From Stomoxys calcitrans (Eukaryota; Arthropoda; Insecta; Diptera; Muscidae): 64,000 nt of DNA. The position numbers were made by a program, and so were the translations under genes. Shown here piece after piece: positions 23,461-34,245 of this stretch. Under the pieces are notes generated by a model that searched no databases, had not been told where the DNA came from, and saw nothing but the letters and a program-made list of their open reading frames with translations. The DNA is taken from assembly GCF_963082655.1 (NCBI RefSeq), contig NC_081553.1, positions 48,465,728 to 48,529,727 on the forward strand, given 5' to 3'. The first letter of the stretch is position 1. Each line of letters begins with the position of its first letter.

Positions 23461-24808
23461 CCCACCCAATATCTAAAAATTGTAAAGCCTATGTTTCCTT
23501 CCAGACAAACGGTTCATCCAATAATCATATAGACATTATGGGTCTAATGCTGGCTTTGAGAGGTGGCGTGGCCCCCTATACTTCGATCTGGTTTTTTATT
23601 CTAGATTCGAAATCTACTCCCGAATACCTTTCATTTGAGCCCCATGTTGACATGGATGTCCAATATGTCTGTTTTGGGGTTGGGGCTCGATGGGTACTTA
23701 GACTCAAATTTTAATACCATATGCGTATTCTACTCTCAGATATCTTTCATTTGATACCTATATTGTCCCGATCGGTCCACTTTTGATTTTGGGTTGTGTT
23801 TTTGGCATAAGGGGGAGTGTCCGTCCCCCCTTCAAACTCAAAATCTACTCCCAAATACCTTTCATTTGAGCCCCATAATGACATGATCGTACAATATGTC
23901 TGTTTTGGGGAGTTTTGGGGTTGGGGCTCGATGGGTACTTAGTTTCAAATTCTAATACCTTATTCGTATTCAACTTTCCAACACTTTTCATTTGGTACCC
24001 ATATTGTCACCATCGGTCCACTTTTGATTTTGGGTTGTGTTGGCATAAGAGGGAGGGCCCGTCCGCCTTCCAATATCGAAAAATTATAAAGCCTATGTTT
24101 TGTTCCAGATCAACCTACACAATATGCGAACATTTTGAGAAAATCGATTCTGCCGTTTTTTCAGTCTATACGGAACAAACAAACCGAGTCCCATATATCC
24201 GTGAATGGCTTATGTGCTCATTTTGGGCGTTTTTGTGGGGGAGGGGTGACCCCCTATCCTTCGACATGAATTTGTATGCCAGATTCGTTATTTACTACTG
24301 CATACTTTTCTTTTGATACCCATATTGTCCTTATCGATCCACTTTTGATTTTTGGTGGTATTTTTGGGGTAACGGTGGAGGGTCCGTCCCCTTCCGTTAT
24401 TAATAAATTATAAAGACTATTCCTACTTCGTGACCATATTCGTAATCTACTCCCGAATGCTTTTCATTTAAGTCGCATATTGTCATTATCGTCAAATAAA
24501 CCTATTTTAAGGTAATTTGGGGCTGGGGCGGGCCCCCAGGTACTTGGACCCAGCTTTTTTTACGAAATTCGCACTCTACTCTTGAATACCTTTCATTTGA
24601 ATCCCATATTGTCTCGATCGCTCCACTTTTATTTTTGAGTAATACTTTTGGCGTAAGGGGGAGGGTCCGCCCCCCTCCCGATATCAAAAAATTATAGAGC
24701 CTATGTTTCCTTCCAGACCAAACTACACAATCTGTGAAAATTTCAAGGTAATCGGTTCAGCCGTTTTTGAGTCTATACGGAACCGACAAACACAAATTGA
24801 TTTTTATA
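23461..24808 (-). repeat. Family E interspersed tandem repeat, copy 2
   Basis: Repeated units carry ACCTTTCATTTGAGCCCCAT, TTTTGGGGTTGGGGCTCG, GATCGGTCCACTTTTGATTT and GGGAGGGTCCG. The right end reads CCTTCCAGACCAAACTACAC, GGTTCAGCCGTTTTTGAGTC and ACAAACACAAATTGATTTTTATA. That is the inverse of the start of the family E copy at 36184. This end is hit by the rosa derivative at 24811. The spacing of units is irregular, unlike the fixed 153 bp of A, C and D. No coding potential is seen. Confidence 0.65.
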
Positions 24809-24810
24809 TA

Positions 24811-25417
24811 AAGGGTGATTTTTTTGAGGTTAGGATTTTCATGCATTAGTATTTGACAGATCACGTGGGATTTCAGACATGGTGTCAAAGAGAAAGATGC
24901 TCAGTATGCTTTGACATTTCATCATGCATAGACTTACTAACGAGCAACGCTTGCAAATCATTGAATTTTATTACCAAAATCAGTGTTCGGTTCGAAATGT
25001 GTTCAAATTTTGACAAATTTTGTTCAGCGATGAGGCTCATTTCTGGTTGAATGGCTACGTAAATAAGCAAAATTGCAGCATTTGGAGTGAGGAGCAACCA
25101 GAAGCCGTTCAAGAACTGCCCATGCATCCCGAAAAATGCACTGTTTGGTGTGGTTTGTACGCTAGTGGAATCATTGGACCGTATTTTTTCAAAGATGCTG
25201 TTGGACGCAACGTTACGGTGAATGAACACATTTCCAACCGAACACTGATTTTGGTAATAAAATTCAATGATTTGCAAGCGTTGCTCGTTAGTAAGTCTAT
25301 TCATGATGAAATGTCAAAGCATACTGAGCATCTTTCTCTTTGACACCATGTCTGAAATCCCACGTGATCTGTCAAATACTAATGCATGAAAATCCTAACC
25401 TCAAAAAAATCACCCTT
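24811..25417 (+). mobile_element. rosa-type (DD41D) mariner deletion derivative, copy 3
   Basis: TA duplication (24809-24810, 25418-25419), AAGGGTGATTTTTTTGAGG ends, arms 24811-25003 and 25227-25417, core on the plus strand at 25004-25226. The core reads ILFSDEAHFWLNGYVNKQN, PMHPEKCTVWCG and GIIGPYFFKDAVGRNVTVNE. Its opposite orientation to copies 1 and 2 is what insertion in reverse predicts for an element with symmetrical arms. The join NVFKF-stop-QILFSDEA marks the internal deletion. It lies in the terminal ATATA of a family E repeat. Near identity to copies 1 and 2 suggests recent spread. Confidence 0.88.
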
Positions 25418-25419
25418 TA

Positions 25420-26835
25420 TAAGATTCGGTCGATTCGGAAAGGTAAAAAGCGGGCAACGCTTTTTACCTTTCCTTACCTTTCCTGGTTTCATTTCAATTT
25501 AGCCAACTTGTAGAAAATAGAAAAATTATCCTTTGTAGATTGGAGTCCATTTCCATAATCTACCATGCAGTAACAAAAAGTCTATTAATGCTGCTTAAAG
25601 AAGTAAAAATCCACATAATATTTCCTTGTCAAAGCCATTTGACAACATGACAAGATAATCAAATAGAAGAACATTGTCATAAGTCCTTGCCATATATCTC
25701 CCTCTATCAAAGTCACTTGACGACTGTTGTCTTATATCCTTACAATCCACTCAAAAACAAAATACAGAAAAACTCTTAGATTTACTGTTAAGGAGCAATT
25801 TCCATTTCGTATTTTTTTTTCTTTTTGATCCAGCCAGTCAGCCAGCTAGCCCGATTGAGAGAGGGACAAAAAGAGAGCAAGAAGCATTTGTATGCCTTTA
25901 GACGACACTACAAACGGATGGCATTGTTGGTGCTGAGGAATTACGCAATTTCCTTCTCTACATTAAGCAATGAGAACAAATTTTATCTACGAAACATGCA
26001 CTTAGACTTCCTGAAACACAAATCATAAATGTCAAAATTAATCCTCTCACTCTGTATGGCAAACACCATAGAAGCAAAGGAGGGAGAGAGGAAGAGAGAG
26101 AGAGACAGTGAAAGATGAAAAGAGAAGAAAAAGAAGAAATCCCCTAAATGACGAAAGACTTCAAAGGGAATTTTTCAACTTGAAATCCTCTTGGCATAAT
26201 CATTTGGGAACACCATGCAACGAGATGGGGCATGCAGCCAATGCACATTGCATGCACCCTCGTTGCCTTGCTTGCATTCATCAGAAGTAGCGCAAACAAT
26301 GCATAAACATTGAAGAAGGCAGCAGCTTCTCAGCACTTGAACTTGACATTTGTCATGTTGATGAGCAAACATCATCAGCATCAACAGAGTCTAGCTCTCC
26401 CCCTTTCCCTTTCTGTTTGGCTTCGATTCGTTTAGGTGTATGTGTGGTGTGTGTGTGTGTATGACGGTGTAATAATGAATGTATCGGGGATGTTTATTCA
26501 AAAGCATCTTTGAATGGAGAGTGGAGTTTGTTGTACCTCTGTAAGTCTTTATAATTCAAAATAAACGAAGAAATCTTTTAATCACACATTAATCTCTTAA
26601 CTTAATGCCTGCTAATGACGACAAGACGATGAAGTCGAAAGTGTGGTACTTTATGTGGAATATTCTTTCAATGATGGCTGCATGTAGACGCTTTCCCCTC
26701 CAGCGTAAACATGCCATGTTGTTGTAACACTGACATCAAAAGTGAATTGCGTGGTGTGTATGTGTGGGAAGGAGGATTTGAGGGTAAACAGTGATGGTAT
26801 GTTTAGAGAAATTGTACAGATATTTGGTAAAAAAT
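25420..26835. other. Spacer with short simple repeats
   Basis: Apart from the hairpin at 25437-25473, it holds GAGA repeats at about 26090-26110 and GT repeats at about 26440-26460. Frames up to 69 codons have no recognisable domain. Sequence character (low repeat content, balanced composition) suggests ordinary intergenic or intronic DNA. Confidence 0.55.
25437..25473 (+). other. Perfect 16-bp inverted repeat with 5-nt loop
   Basis: GGAAAGGTAAAAAGCG (25437-25452), loop GGCAA, then CGCTTTTTACCTTTCC (25458-25473). There are no mismatches. It starts 20 bp beyond a rosa mariner derivative. No promoter or T-tract pairing suggests a bacterial-type terminator, and the context is eukaryotic. Possible explanations are a transposon end or a chance fold-back. 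Confidence 0.8.
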
Positions 26836-29540
26836 GTGCCAATTACGGACCATCTGCCATGGATCGACCATGGATTGTGCTAAAAATTTACACAAACTAA
26901 ACATATTTTGGACAACGGAGGACATGGTGAGGCTTTTGATGAAAACCCATTTTCCACAGGATACGAAGGGACTCACGAAAACATCGGAATCTTGGAATAA
27001 TGAAGTTGATCGAAGGTTTATAATAACGGAATTTATAGTGAAGGAATCCTTGAGCAGCTTCAAACCATTTAAGTCACCCGGACCTGATGGAATATTTCCG
27101 GCGTTACTACAGAAAGAGGGTGACTATCTGGCGTCTCATCTGTCCAACATTTTCACAGTGTGCCTAGGACTTGCATATACTCTGAAAGTCTGGCAGGAGG
27201 CAAGGGTGGTGTTTATACCCAAGCCCGGCAATGCAAGTTATGCGACACCAAAGGCCTACATACCCATAAGCCTTACATCCTTTCTACTCAAAACCATGGA
27301 ACGTATTGTGGACACCATGATAAGGAGTAGGACATCCAGCGAACTGCTCAAATACAAACACCATGGGAAGGTCGGTGGCGACTGCCCTGCACGAGGTTGT
27401 GCATAAAATATTGGGTTGCCCAAAAAGTAATTGCGGATTTTTTAAAAGAAAGTTAATGCATTTTTAATAAAACTTGGAATGAACTTTAATCAAATATAAA
27501 TTTTTTACACTTTTTTTCTAAAGCAAGCTAAAAGTAACAGCTGATAACTGACAGAAGAAAGAAAAAGCTGTGAAAAAATTTGTCAACGCCAACTATGTGA
27601 AAAATCCGCAATTACTTTTTGGGCAACCAATAGAAGAATCCTTCGACGTACTCTCTGGCGGTATGCATTGACATTGAAGGGGCTTTTAACAATGTGCGGA
27701 ACGACATATTGATCCAATCCTTAGACCAGTACTGGGTGGATCCGATCCTTAGAGACTGGATAAACCATATGCTAAGGAACAGGTGGACAAATTCTGTGTC
27801 CCATGGCATAAATATAAGGGGGAAAGTGGGACAGGGCACGCCACAGGGGGCATTTTATCGCCACTCCTATAGGTGACCACCATAAATGACCTATTACGGA
27901 TGCTGATTGAGGAGGGATTTGAACCCGTCTGCAACGCATATGATGTTATAATACTTCTAAGGGGTAAGGCTCCGAACGAGCTATGCAAAAGGGCCGAAAG
28001 GGTCTTGCATATGACTGGGCTAGACCCAGATGTTAACCCAGAGAAGACTGAAATATGCTTGTTCACTAGGAAGACGAAGGTGGCCTAATTTAACGCACCA
28101 TGTTTTCTGAATAAGACAATTTCGATATCTGACAAGGTCAAATACTTAGGTGTGATCTTAAACAGGAAAATGAATTGGAAGTGTCACATTCAGGAGCGTA
28201 CTGAGAAGACTCACAAATGTTGGGTACTATGTAGACGGGCCGTAGGCTAAAAATGGGGTTTGAATCCGAGGATAGGCCACTGGCTCTACAGGAGCGTGAT
28301 TAGACCAATCCTTACTTACGCCTTACTTAACGGTGGACTGCTATGGAGAAAAAGTGCAACATAAGGACTATACAACAGGTTCAGAAAACATGTTGTCTTG
28401 GCATATGCGGAGCGATGCCACGTCCACCAAGGCACTGGAGACTATTCTAGATATTCGACCCATTAACATACAGATTAAGTGTGAGGCAGCCACTGCGGCT
28501 ATGAGACTTAAGGCGATGGGAGAATGGATTGAGAATGGAAGCAGGTCATACCATCGCTGTATAATCGAGGCGTCAATAGGAAACCTATTGGAGAATGGAT
28601 TGACGATGGGAGAATGGATTGAGAATGGGAGCAGCTCAAACCATGGCGGTATAATCGAGGCGACGATAGGAAATCTGGAAGGACGGGAAGTGATTTCCGA
28701 TCGGATACCTGAGATGAACCTTGAAGTCGAGTGCGAGCCAGTGCTGCCAGCGGCACAGTTTTGGATTGAGGGAACCCTAGTACTGCCATCTGGGAGATCA
28801 TGTTACACGAATGGAAGCTAGAAGACTGAGTGGACCTGGGGGTTTACATTGAGAACCCAGGGACTGAGATCTGTTTTAGACTGTCTGACCATAATACGGT
28901 CATGCAGGCGGAGATACGGGCAATCACTGAATGCGTGAAGTGGTGTGGTGCTAACGCGAGGATCTTTACATCTTTAACAACAGTAAAATTGCCATAAGGG
29001 CAATAACAACCAGGACGGTAAGGTCACGCACAGTCTAAGGAGGTGATTAGTGCATTCTCTGAGTATGGGAAAATCCACATCGTTTGAGTGCCGGGCCATA
29101 ATGAAGTAAGGGGAAATGAAAGGACAGACGATTTGGCGGTAAAGGCCAGAGGACTGCCGTCAAAAACTTGGGTAACCCGAAGCCTTTTGGGTCGACGCAG
29201 TCCGAATTAAGGGAGAGGGCGACGAATGCGCATGCAAGACTGTGGAACAGCGAAACGGTCGGTAATACGGCGAAAATCCTTTGGGGGGATCCAGATCGTG
29301 AAAAGACGAGGCTATTATTGAAAGGAAGTAAGAAGGAGGTCAGTATGGCTATTGGTATCATAACGGGACACATAGGACTACGAGCTCACTTAAGTAAAAT
29401 CGGTGCGGCAAGTGATAGCATGTGTAGGATAGCATGCGGGGAAGATGATGAGAAGTTGGAACATTTCCTTTGTCATTGCCCGGCTTTCGCGTCAAACAGA
29501 TACCGGCACTTAGGTGAAGACACAATTTCAAGCGAATAAC
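26836..29540 (+). mobile_element. RNase H-bearing LINE (I/LOA-like), copy 2, interrupted by a MITE
   Basis: Plus-strand order: RT N-terminal region FKSPGPDGIFPALLQKEG, SYATPKAYIPISLTSFLLKT and MERIVDTMI, then the MITE (27411-27630). Motif A follows as CIDIEGAFNNVRNDI, motif B GTPQGAFYRH, and a damaged motif C (CNAYDVIIL instead of YADD). Next are KYLGVILNRKMNWKCHI, RPILTYALL and ETILDIRPINIQIKCEAATA, RNase H start LPSGRSCYTNGS, AEIRAIT, VPGHNEVRGNER, GITGHIGLRAHL-type linker and zinc knuckle CGEDDEKLEHFLCHCPAF. A repeated segment (GEWIENGS twice, near 28520 and 28610) is a small tandem duplication. Several stops and frameshifts make it a pseudogene. No endonuclease is seen upstream, so it is 5'-truncated. 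Confidence 0.82.
27411..27630 (+). mobile_element. Mariner MITE, mellifera-type ends, copy 1
   Basis: It starts TTGGGTTGCCCAAAAAGTAA and ends with the inverted complement, flanked by TA (27409-27410, 27631-27632). The interior carries the shared block AACAGCTGATAACTGACAG and AAAAATTTGTCAACGCC. It is about 220 bp and non-coding. The ends resemble those of mellifera-subfamily mariners, so it is likely mobilised by such a transposase, none of which is in this window. It splits the RT frame of a LINE between fingers and motif A. Confidence 0.88.
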
Positions 29541-29767
29541 TTTATTCGTTCGAGTGCTATCGTGATTTGCACGGAAGAACAAACAGGGTGACGGAAGGAC
29601 GGAGATGGCTAGATCGGGTTAGAATGTAAAGACGATTAAGAAGATATACTTTTTGGACAACCCAATAATTTATAGGATCCCAAACCAATTTTTCCAAGTA
29701 TTATGAACGGAACGACTAGACTAGTATACCCCCCCTCTCCACCCCATCCTATGGTGTTGGGTATAAA
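29541..29767 (+). mobile_element. DINE-like 3' end with a MITE terminus relic
   Basis: ATTCGTTCGAGTGCTATCGT is followed by a decayed GACGGAAGGACGGAGATGGC microsatellite, AGATCG, GAATGTAAAGACGATTAAG and the end GGTGTTGGGTATA. A nearly identical lead-in, TCGTTCGACTGCTATCGTG, precedes the DINE-like end at 51527. Within it, CTTTTTGGACAACCCAA plus TA (29649-29667) matches the right terminus of the mariner MITEs with one mismatch. It interrupts the usual ATATACTTTATGGGGTC phrase. Confidence 0.6.
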
Positions 29768-29989
29768 AACGTATTGAGTTCAGTCTATCCCAACTTTGGA
29801 TACCAACTCACCTCAGATATGCACATTAACCATATTTCGTCAAAACCCCATGAAAACTTCACATTTTTTGTACCCATAGAAGTCTTAACAGAAGTAACTC
29901 CTGTTCACATATGGAATGTTCATGGGAAATTTTGTACTTCGTAGAAGAAGATATATTGGTATATGGTCCGATTGAATTTCAAATCCAAC

Positions 29990-30500
29990 ATTTTTGAAAG
30001 GGCAAGAAAGGCAACTCTTGCTCTATACAGCCATTGGCAAAATTTGGGGATTTAGACTGCGAGTCATGCACTGGGTATATTCTGCAGTTGTAGGACCTGT
30101 AATGCTGTATGGTGTATATGGTCTGGTGGACGTCGCTTCAAAAGTCCACTTACTGTTCAATACTCAACCGGAACACAAGGATGGCTTCTTTGTGCATAAC
30201 AGCCGCACTGAAGACGACACCATCTAATGCACTGAAATGAATTCTTCACCTAATGCCTCTGGACATTGTGACTGGACAAAATGCTGCGATCACTGCTCTG
30301 AGGCTAAGGGCGCTTTCTCATTTGCCATGCATCGTCTACGGATGGATGGATATGTGTTATCCTTGATACAATGTCCGATCTTCCAGGCAGTGTGGGCTAC
30401 ATCCTTTCTAAGCCGCTTTTTGATAAGAAGTACTGTGCCACTATACCTGACAGAACAGATTGGCACTACGATATACCTTGTAATAGAAGTTGTTGTGAGC
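29990..30500 (+). mobile_element. R1-like LINE, left fragment (RT thumb region)
   Basis: The plus strand reads ERARK-like start, then YTAIGKIWGFRLRVMHWVYS, VVGPVMLYGV, LMPLDIVTGQN-like, AITALRLRALSHLP and ILSKPLFDKKYCATIPDRTDW over several frames. This is the region between the RT catalytic core and the RNase H domain in R1-like LINEs. It is decayed. The same type of element continues with its C-terminus at 32746-33092, so the two pieces may be one insertion whose middle was replaced by nested sequence. Confidence 0.6.
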
Positions 30501-30627
30501 TAGAGCTGTCAAGCTTTCAACAATCGCAACATTCGATATCTTCGATAGTTTTAATAATAAATATCGATAGTATCGATACTGTCCTTATTTTCCCATCTCA
30601 TTTACTTCAAACGAAATTGAGAACTAA
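30501..30627. other. Left flank with clustered ATCGAT motifs
   Basis: It contains TTCGATATCTTCGATAG and TATCGATAGTATCGATAC (30561-30578 region). The right flank (32607-32745) has similar motifs in partly inverted order. Together they may be the two halves of an unrecognised inverted-repeat transposon, split by the family A element inserted between them. Confidence 0.45.
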
Positions 30628-32606
30628 CAAGTAAAAGCGTGTTAAGTTCGGCCGGGCCGAATCTTATATACCCTTCACCATGGATCGCATTTGTCGAGCT
30701 CTTGCCACGGTATCTCTTTTTGGGCAAACAAAGGATAAAAGAAAAGAATTGGTATGTTATTGGAACAATATCAAGTTATGGTTCATTTCGGACCATAATT
30801 AAACTGAACCATAGTAGTTGTCATTGTGTAAAATTTCAGCCAAATCTATTGGGTTGCCCAAAAAGTAATTGCGGATTTTTTAAAAGAAAGTAAATGCATT
30901 TTTAATAAAACTTAGAATGAACTTTAATCAAATACAATTTTTTTACACTTTTTTTCTAAAGCAAGCTAAAAGTAACAGCTGATAACTGACCGAAGAAAGA
31001 ATGCAATTACAGAGTCACAAGCTGTGAAAAAATTTGTCAACGCCGACTATATAGCCAATAGTAAAAATTGCGCACTTTAGGGGCTGAAGAAGTAAAATAG
31101 GGAGATGGGTTTATAGGAGAGCTGCATTAGGTTATAAACCGATTCATGCCATATTCGACATGTATGTTAAAGGTCATGAGAGAAGCCGTTGTACAAAATT
31201 TTAGCCAAATCGGGTAAAATAGGGAAATCGGTTTATAGGTGAGCTGCATTAGGCTATAAACCGATTCATGCCATATTCGACATGTATGTTAAAGGTCATG
31301 AGAGAAGCCGTTGTACAAAATTTTAGTCAAATCGGGTAATACCCAAGACCCCAGATAGGTTTATATAGCAGATATATCAGGTTATGGACCGATTTCAACA
31401 TACTCAGCACAGTTGTTAGAAGTCATAACAAAACACCTCATGCAAAATTTCAGCAAAATCGGATAATAATTGCGCCCTCTAGTGGCTCAAGAAGTCAAGA
31501 CCCAAGATCGGTTTATATGGCAGCTCTGGACCAATTTGAACCATTCTTAATACAGTTGCTGGAAGTCATAACAAAACTCATCATACAATATTTCAGCCAA
31601 ATCGGATAAGAATTTCTCTCTGTAGACGCTCAAGAAATCAAGACCCCAGATCGGCTTATATGGCAGCTATATCAGGTTATGCACCGATTTGAACTTTTCT
31701 TAACACAGTGGTTGGAAGTCATAACAAAACACGTCCTGCAAAATTTCAGCCAAATCGGACAAGAATAACGCACTCTCGACGCTCAAGAAGTCAAGACCCC
31801 ACATAGGTTTATATGACAGATATATCAGGTTATGGACCGATTTCAACCATACTTAGTACAGTTGTCAGAAGTCATAACGAAACACGTCATGCGAAATTTC
31901 AATCAAATCGGATAAGAATTGTGCCCTCTAGCGGCTCAAGAAGTCAAGACCCCAGATCGGTTTATATGGCAGCTATATCAGGTTATGGACCGATTTGAAC
32001 TTTTCCTAACACAGTGGTTGGAAGTCATAACAAAACACGTCCTACAAAATTTCAGCCAAATCAGACAAGATTTGTGACCTCTAGCGGCTCAAGAAGTCAA
32101 GACCCCAGATCGGTTTATATAACAGCTATATCAAAACATGGACCGATTTAAAACATGCTCAGCACAGTTGTTTGAAATCATAATAAAACACCTCATGCAA
32201 AATTTCAGCCAAATCGGATGAGAATTGTGCCCTCTAGCGGCTTAAGAAGTGAAGATCCCTGATCGGTTTATATGGCAGCTATATCAAAACGTGGACCGAT
32301 ATAGCCCATTTACAGCCTTAACCGACTTACACTAATAAGAAGTATTTGTGCAAAATTTCAAGCAGCTAGCTGTACTCCTTCGAAAGTTAACGTGCTTTCG
32401 ACAGATAGACGGACGGACGGACAGACGGACGGACAGACAGACGGATAGACAGACGGACGGACAGACGGACATGGCTAGTTCGACTTAAAATGTCATGGCG
32501 ATCAAGAATATATACTTCATAGGGTCTTTGACGAATATTTCGAGGAGTTACAAACAGAATAACGAAATTGGAATACCCCCATCCTATGGTGGAGGGTATA
32601 CAAATC
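30628..32606 (+). mobile_element. DINE-like family A element, copy 3, carrying a MITE
   Basis: ACAAGTAAAAGCGTGTTAAG, hairpin TTCGGCCGGGCCGAA, TATACCCTTCACCATGG, then a 5' unique region, a short repeat with GAGCTGCATTAGG duplicated (31126 and 31248), and 153-bp-type monomers with CCTCTAGCGGCTCAAGAAG. The microsatellite is at 32403-32470 and the end GGTGGAGGGTATA at 32590-32602. Both termini are present, so this copy helps define element ends. It is interrupted by a MITE at 30849-31058 within AATTTCAGCCAAATCTA. Confidence 0.78.
30849..31058 (+). mobile_element. Mariner MITE copy 2, right end truncated
   Basis: It starts TTGGGTTGCCCAAAAAGTAA after TA. The interior matches the other copies to GTCAACGCCGACTATAT, then jumps to AGCCAATA. 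About 28 bp of the right inverted repeat are missing, but the last bases and TA remain. The family A sequence resumes immediately (GTAAAAATTGCGCACTTTAG), matching an uninterrupted relative at 63016. Confidence 0.83.
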
Positions 32607-32745
32607 ACTTTTTTTTGTTTAATTTTGCAACAAAATTAACTTTTTTCGATAGTTCCTTTCGGAATAATATAAATCGATATACAGTCAAAAAATTTAATAT
32701 CGATAGTGCAATCGATATTTTGCGAGCTCTACTATGAGCATTCCA
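32607..32745. other. Right flank with clustered ATCGAT motifs
   Basis: It contains TTTTTTCGATAGTTCC, AAATCGATATACAG, AATATCGATAGTGC and AATCGATATTTTGCGAGCTC. GAGCTC here faces GCTAGAGCTG near 30497 in inverse order. TATCGATA-like sites resemble the Drosophila DRE motif, but TE origin is more likely. Confidence 0.45.
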
Positions 32746-33092
32746 AAATTATGTGGCCTAATCTACGCTTGAAGAAGTCTACTGCTTTGCTGTCACTGGT
32801 TAGTCACATGCTGACAGTCTGAAAGTTGCCGGTAACGACTTTTGCCAAAGCTGTGAGGACGTCGAGGAAAAAGAGACTATGGAACATCTGTTGTGTGTGT
32901 GTCCCGCATTTCTTTGAGAATTTGTCTGATTAAGCGAATGTGAACTTTCGCAAGTTGTTGGGCTTTTTAAAGCATTCAGGGCATCGAACTTAAAGGCAAC
33001 TTCCTTCTTGTGTGCCTGTGGTATCACAATGGACGTAAACGTCTAAGTAAGTCTGATGGCAGACTGCCACTTATACCTAACCTAACCTAACT
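32746..33092 (+). mobile_element. R1-like LINE, C-terminal fragment with TAACC-rich 3' tail
   Basis: The plus strand reads SKIMWPNLRLKKSTALLSL, then (shifted) VAGNDFCQSCEDVEEKET and MEHLLCVCPAF, the zinc-knuckle tail (Cys-X2-Cys, His, Cys) of R1- and jockey-type LINEs. The frame ends TMDVNV-stop and a short 3' UTR ends CACTTATACCTAACCTAACC. That 3' end (GGTATCACAATGGACG, GTCTAAGTAAGTCTG) matches the tail of the tRNA-headed SINE at 45763-45924. Frameshifts make it non-functional. Confidence 0.72.
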
Positions 33093-33305
33093 CATATAAA
33101 CCGATATTCCTTTTTGAATTCTGCAGCATTCACAGAAAGTAATTCTTGTTCAAAAAAAAAAATCCATTGAGAGTTCTTGTAATGACGCCCCACTATCCCT
33201 TTTTAGTTTCTGTCTACAAAGCGCTATTGTGAAAAGAATCTGACAATAGCGGTCCATAGTATGGTAAGGTTTGAGTCAGCCGAACTTAATACGCTTTTAC
33301 TTTTC
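33093..33305 (-). mobile_element. Decayed DINE-like terminus (minus)
   Basis: It ends with AGTATGGTAAGGTTTGAGTC, AGCCGAACTTAATACGC and TTTTACTT. These are recognisable as the terminal hairpin region of family A in inverse orientation, heavily diverged, with CATATAAACCGATATTCC upstream. Little else can be said. Confidence 0.5.
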
Positions 33306-34245
33306 TTATTTCTTCCCTTATTGAATGTCAATGTCTTTCGAATGAGATTTCCTTCCATTCCTAATGAGATTTGATTTAGCACGAACTCTGCTAATGCAAA
33401 TGAACCAGTGATTCAATTGGTACATGTCCCATCTTAAATGCCCATATAAACTGATTTTGAGATAGGACGTATGTGATGTGCCATCACAACTAGACATTGT
33501 CGTTGTGATATTCCAATGCTCATCTCTAATTAAGTAGCTGCTCTTCTTGTGGATTATGCATTAAAACTGTTCAAATTTGCATGTACCAAAAACATCACAT
33601 GCTGGAAATGTGAAAGCCAACAAAGCTGCTGCCACTGCTACAGTTGCTGCCTGCCTGCCACTGATTCTTTTATAAGCAATGCTTAAGCATTCATTGTCTT
33701 ATGGGCCAACTTGCAGTGGTCCTCACTGGAGGGAGGCTGCAGGGAAAGGGGCCAAATGAAATGTTCAACATCAACTTTTGCATGGTTGGCTTCTTTGAAG
33801 TGCTTTTTGATCTTGCAAGAGCTCAAAAATCGTGTCAGAAAATTAACACAAATGTGCAAATTAATTAAAAGAGTGACAGACTCACGGACAGAGAGCGAGT
33901 GAGACAAGGAACAATTACTTTGCAACCTTATGGGGGTGGTTGACGCGTAGAGCAGGGGTTGCTAGGCAAGCCATCTTGTACACCGAACATTTAATACGCA
34001 AACAATGAATCAAAGGATTCATTCCAATTTGAAATGTAGAGCAACACCATTATCCATGAGTTATCCGCAGAGATTTGTGGTAAGATTTCATGACATCGAA
34101 CGCTCGCTGGTATCTAGCACAAGTTTGCGATGAGTTTTTTATGGAAAAAAGAAAAAAAAAATAAATTCATCAGGTGAATGGTTGCTTTTAAGAATCGTAA
34201 ATTATTGAAGAGAAAATATGATGATGAGAAAAATTTTAAAAAAAG
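33306..34245. other. Spacer without recognisable gene
   Basis: Apparently unique DNA. Two overlapping frames on opposite strands near 33683-33925 have no domain. No RNA gene or element terminus is seen until the DINE-like end at 34246. Confidence 0.55.
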
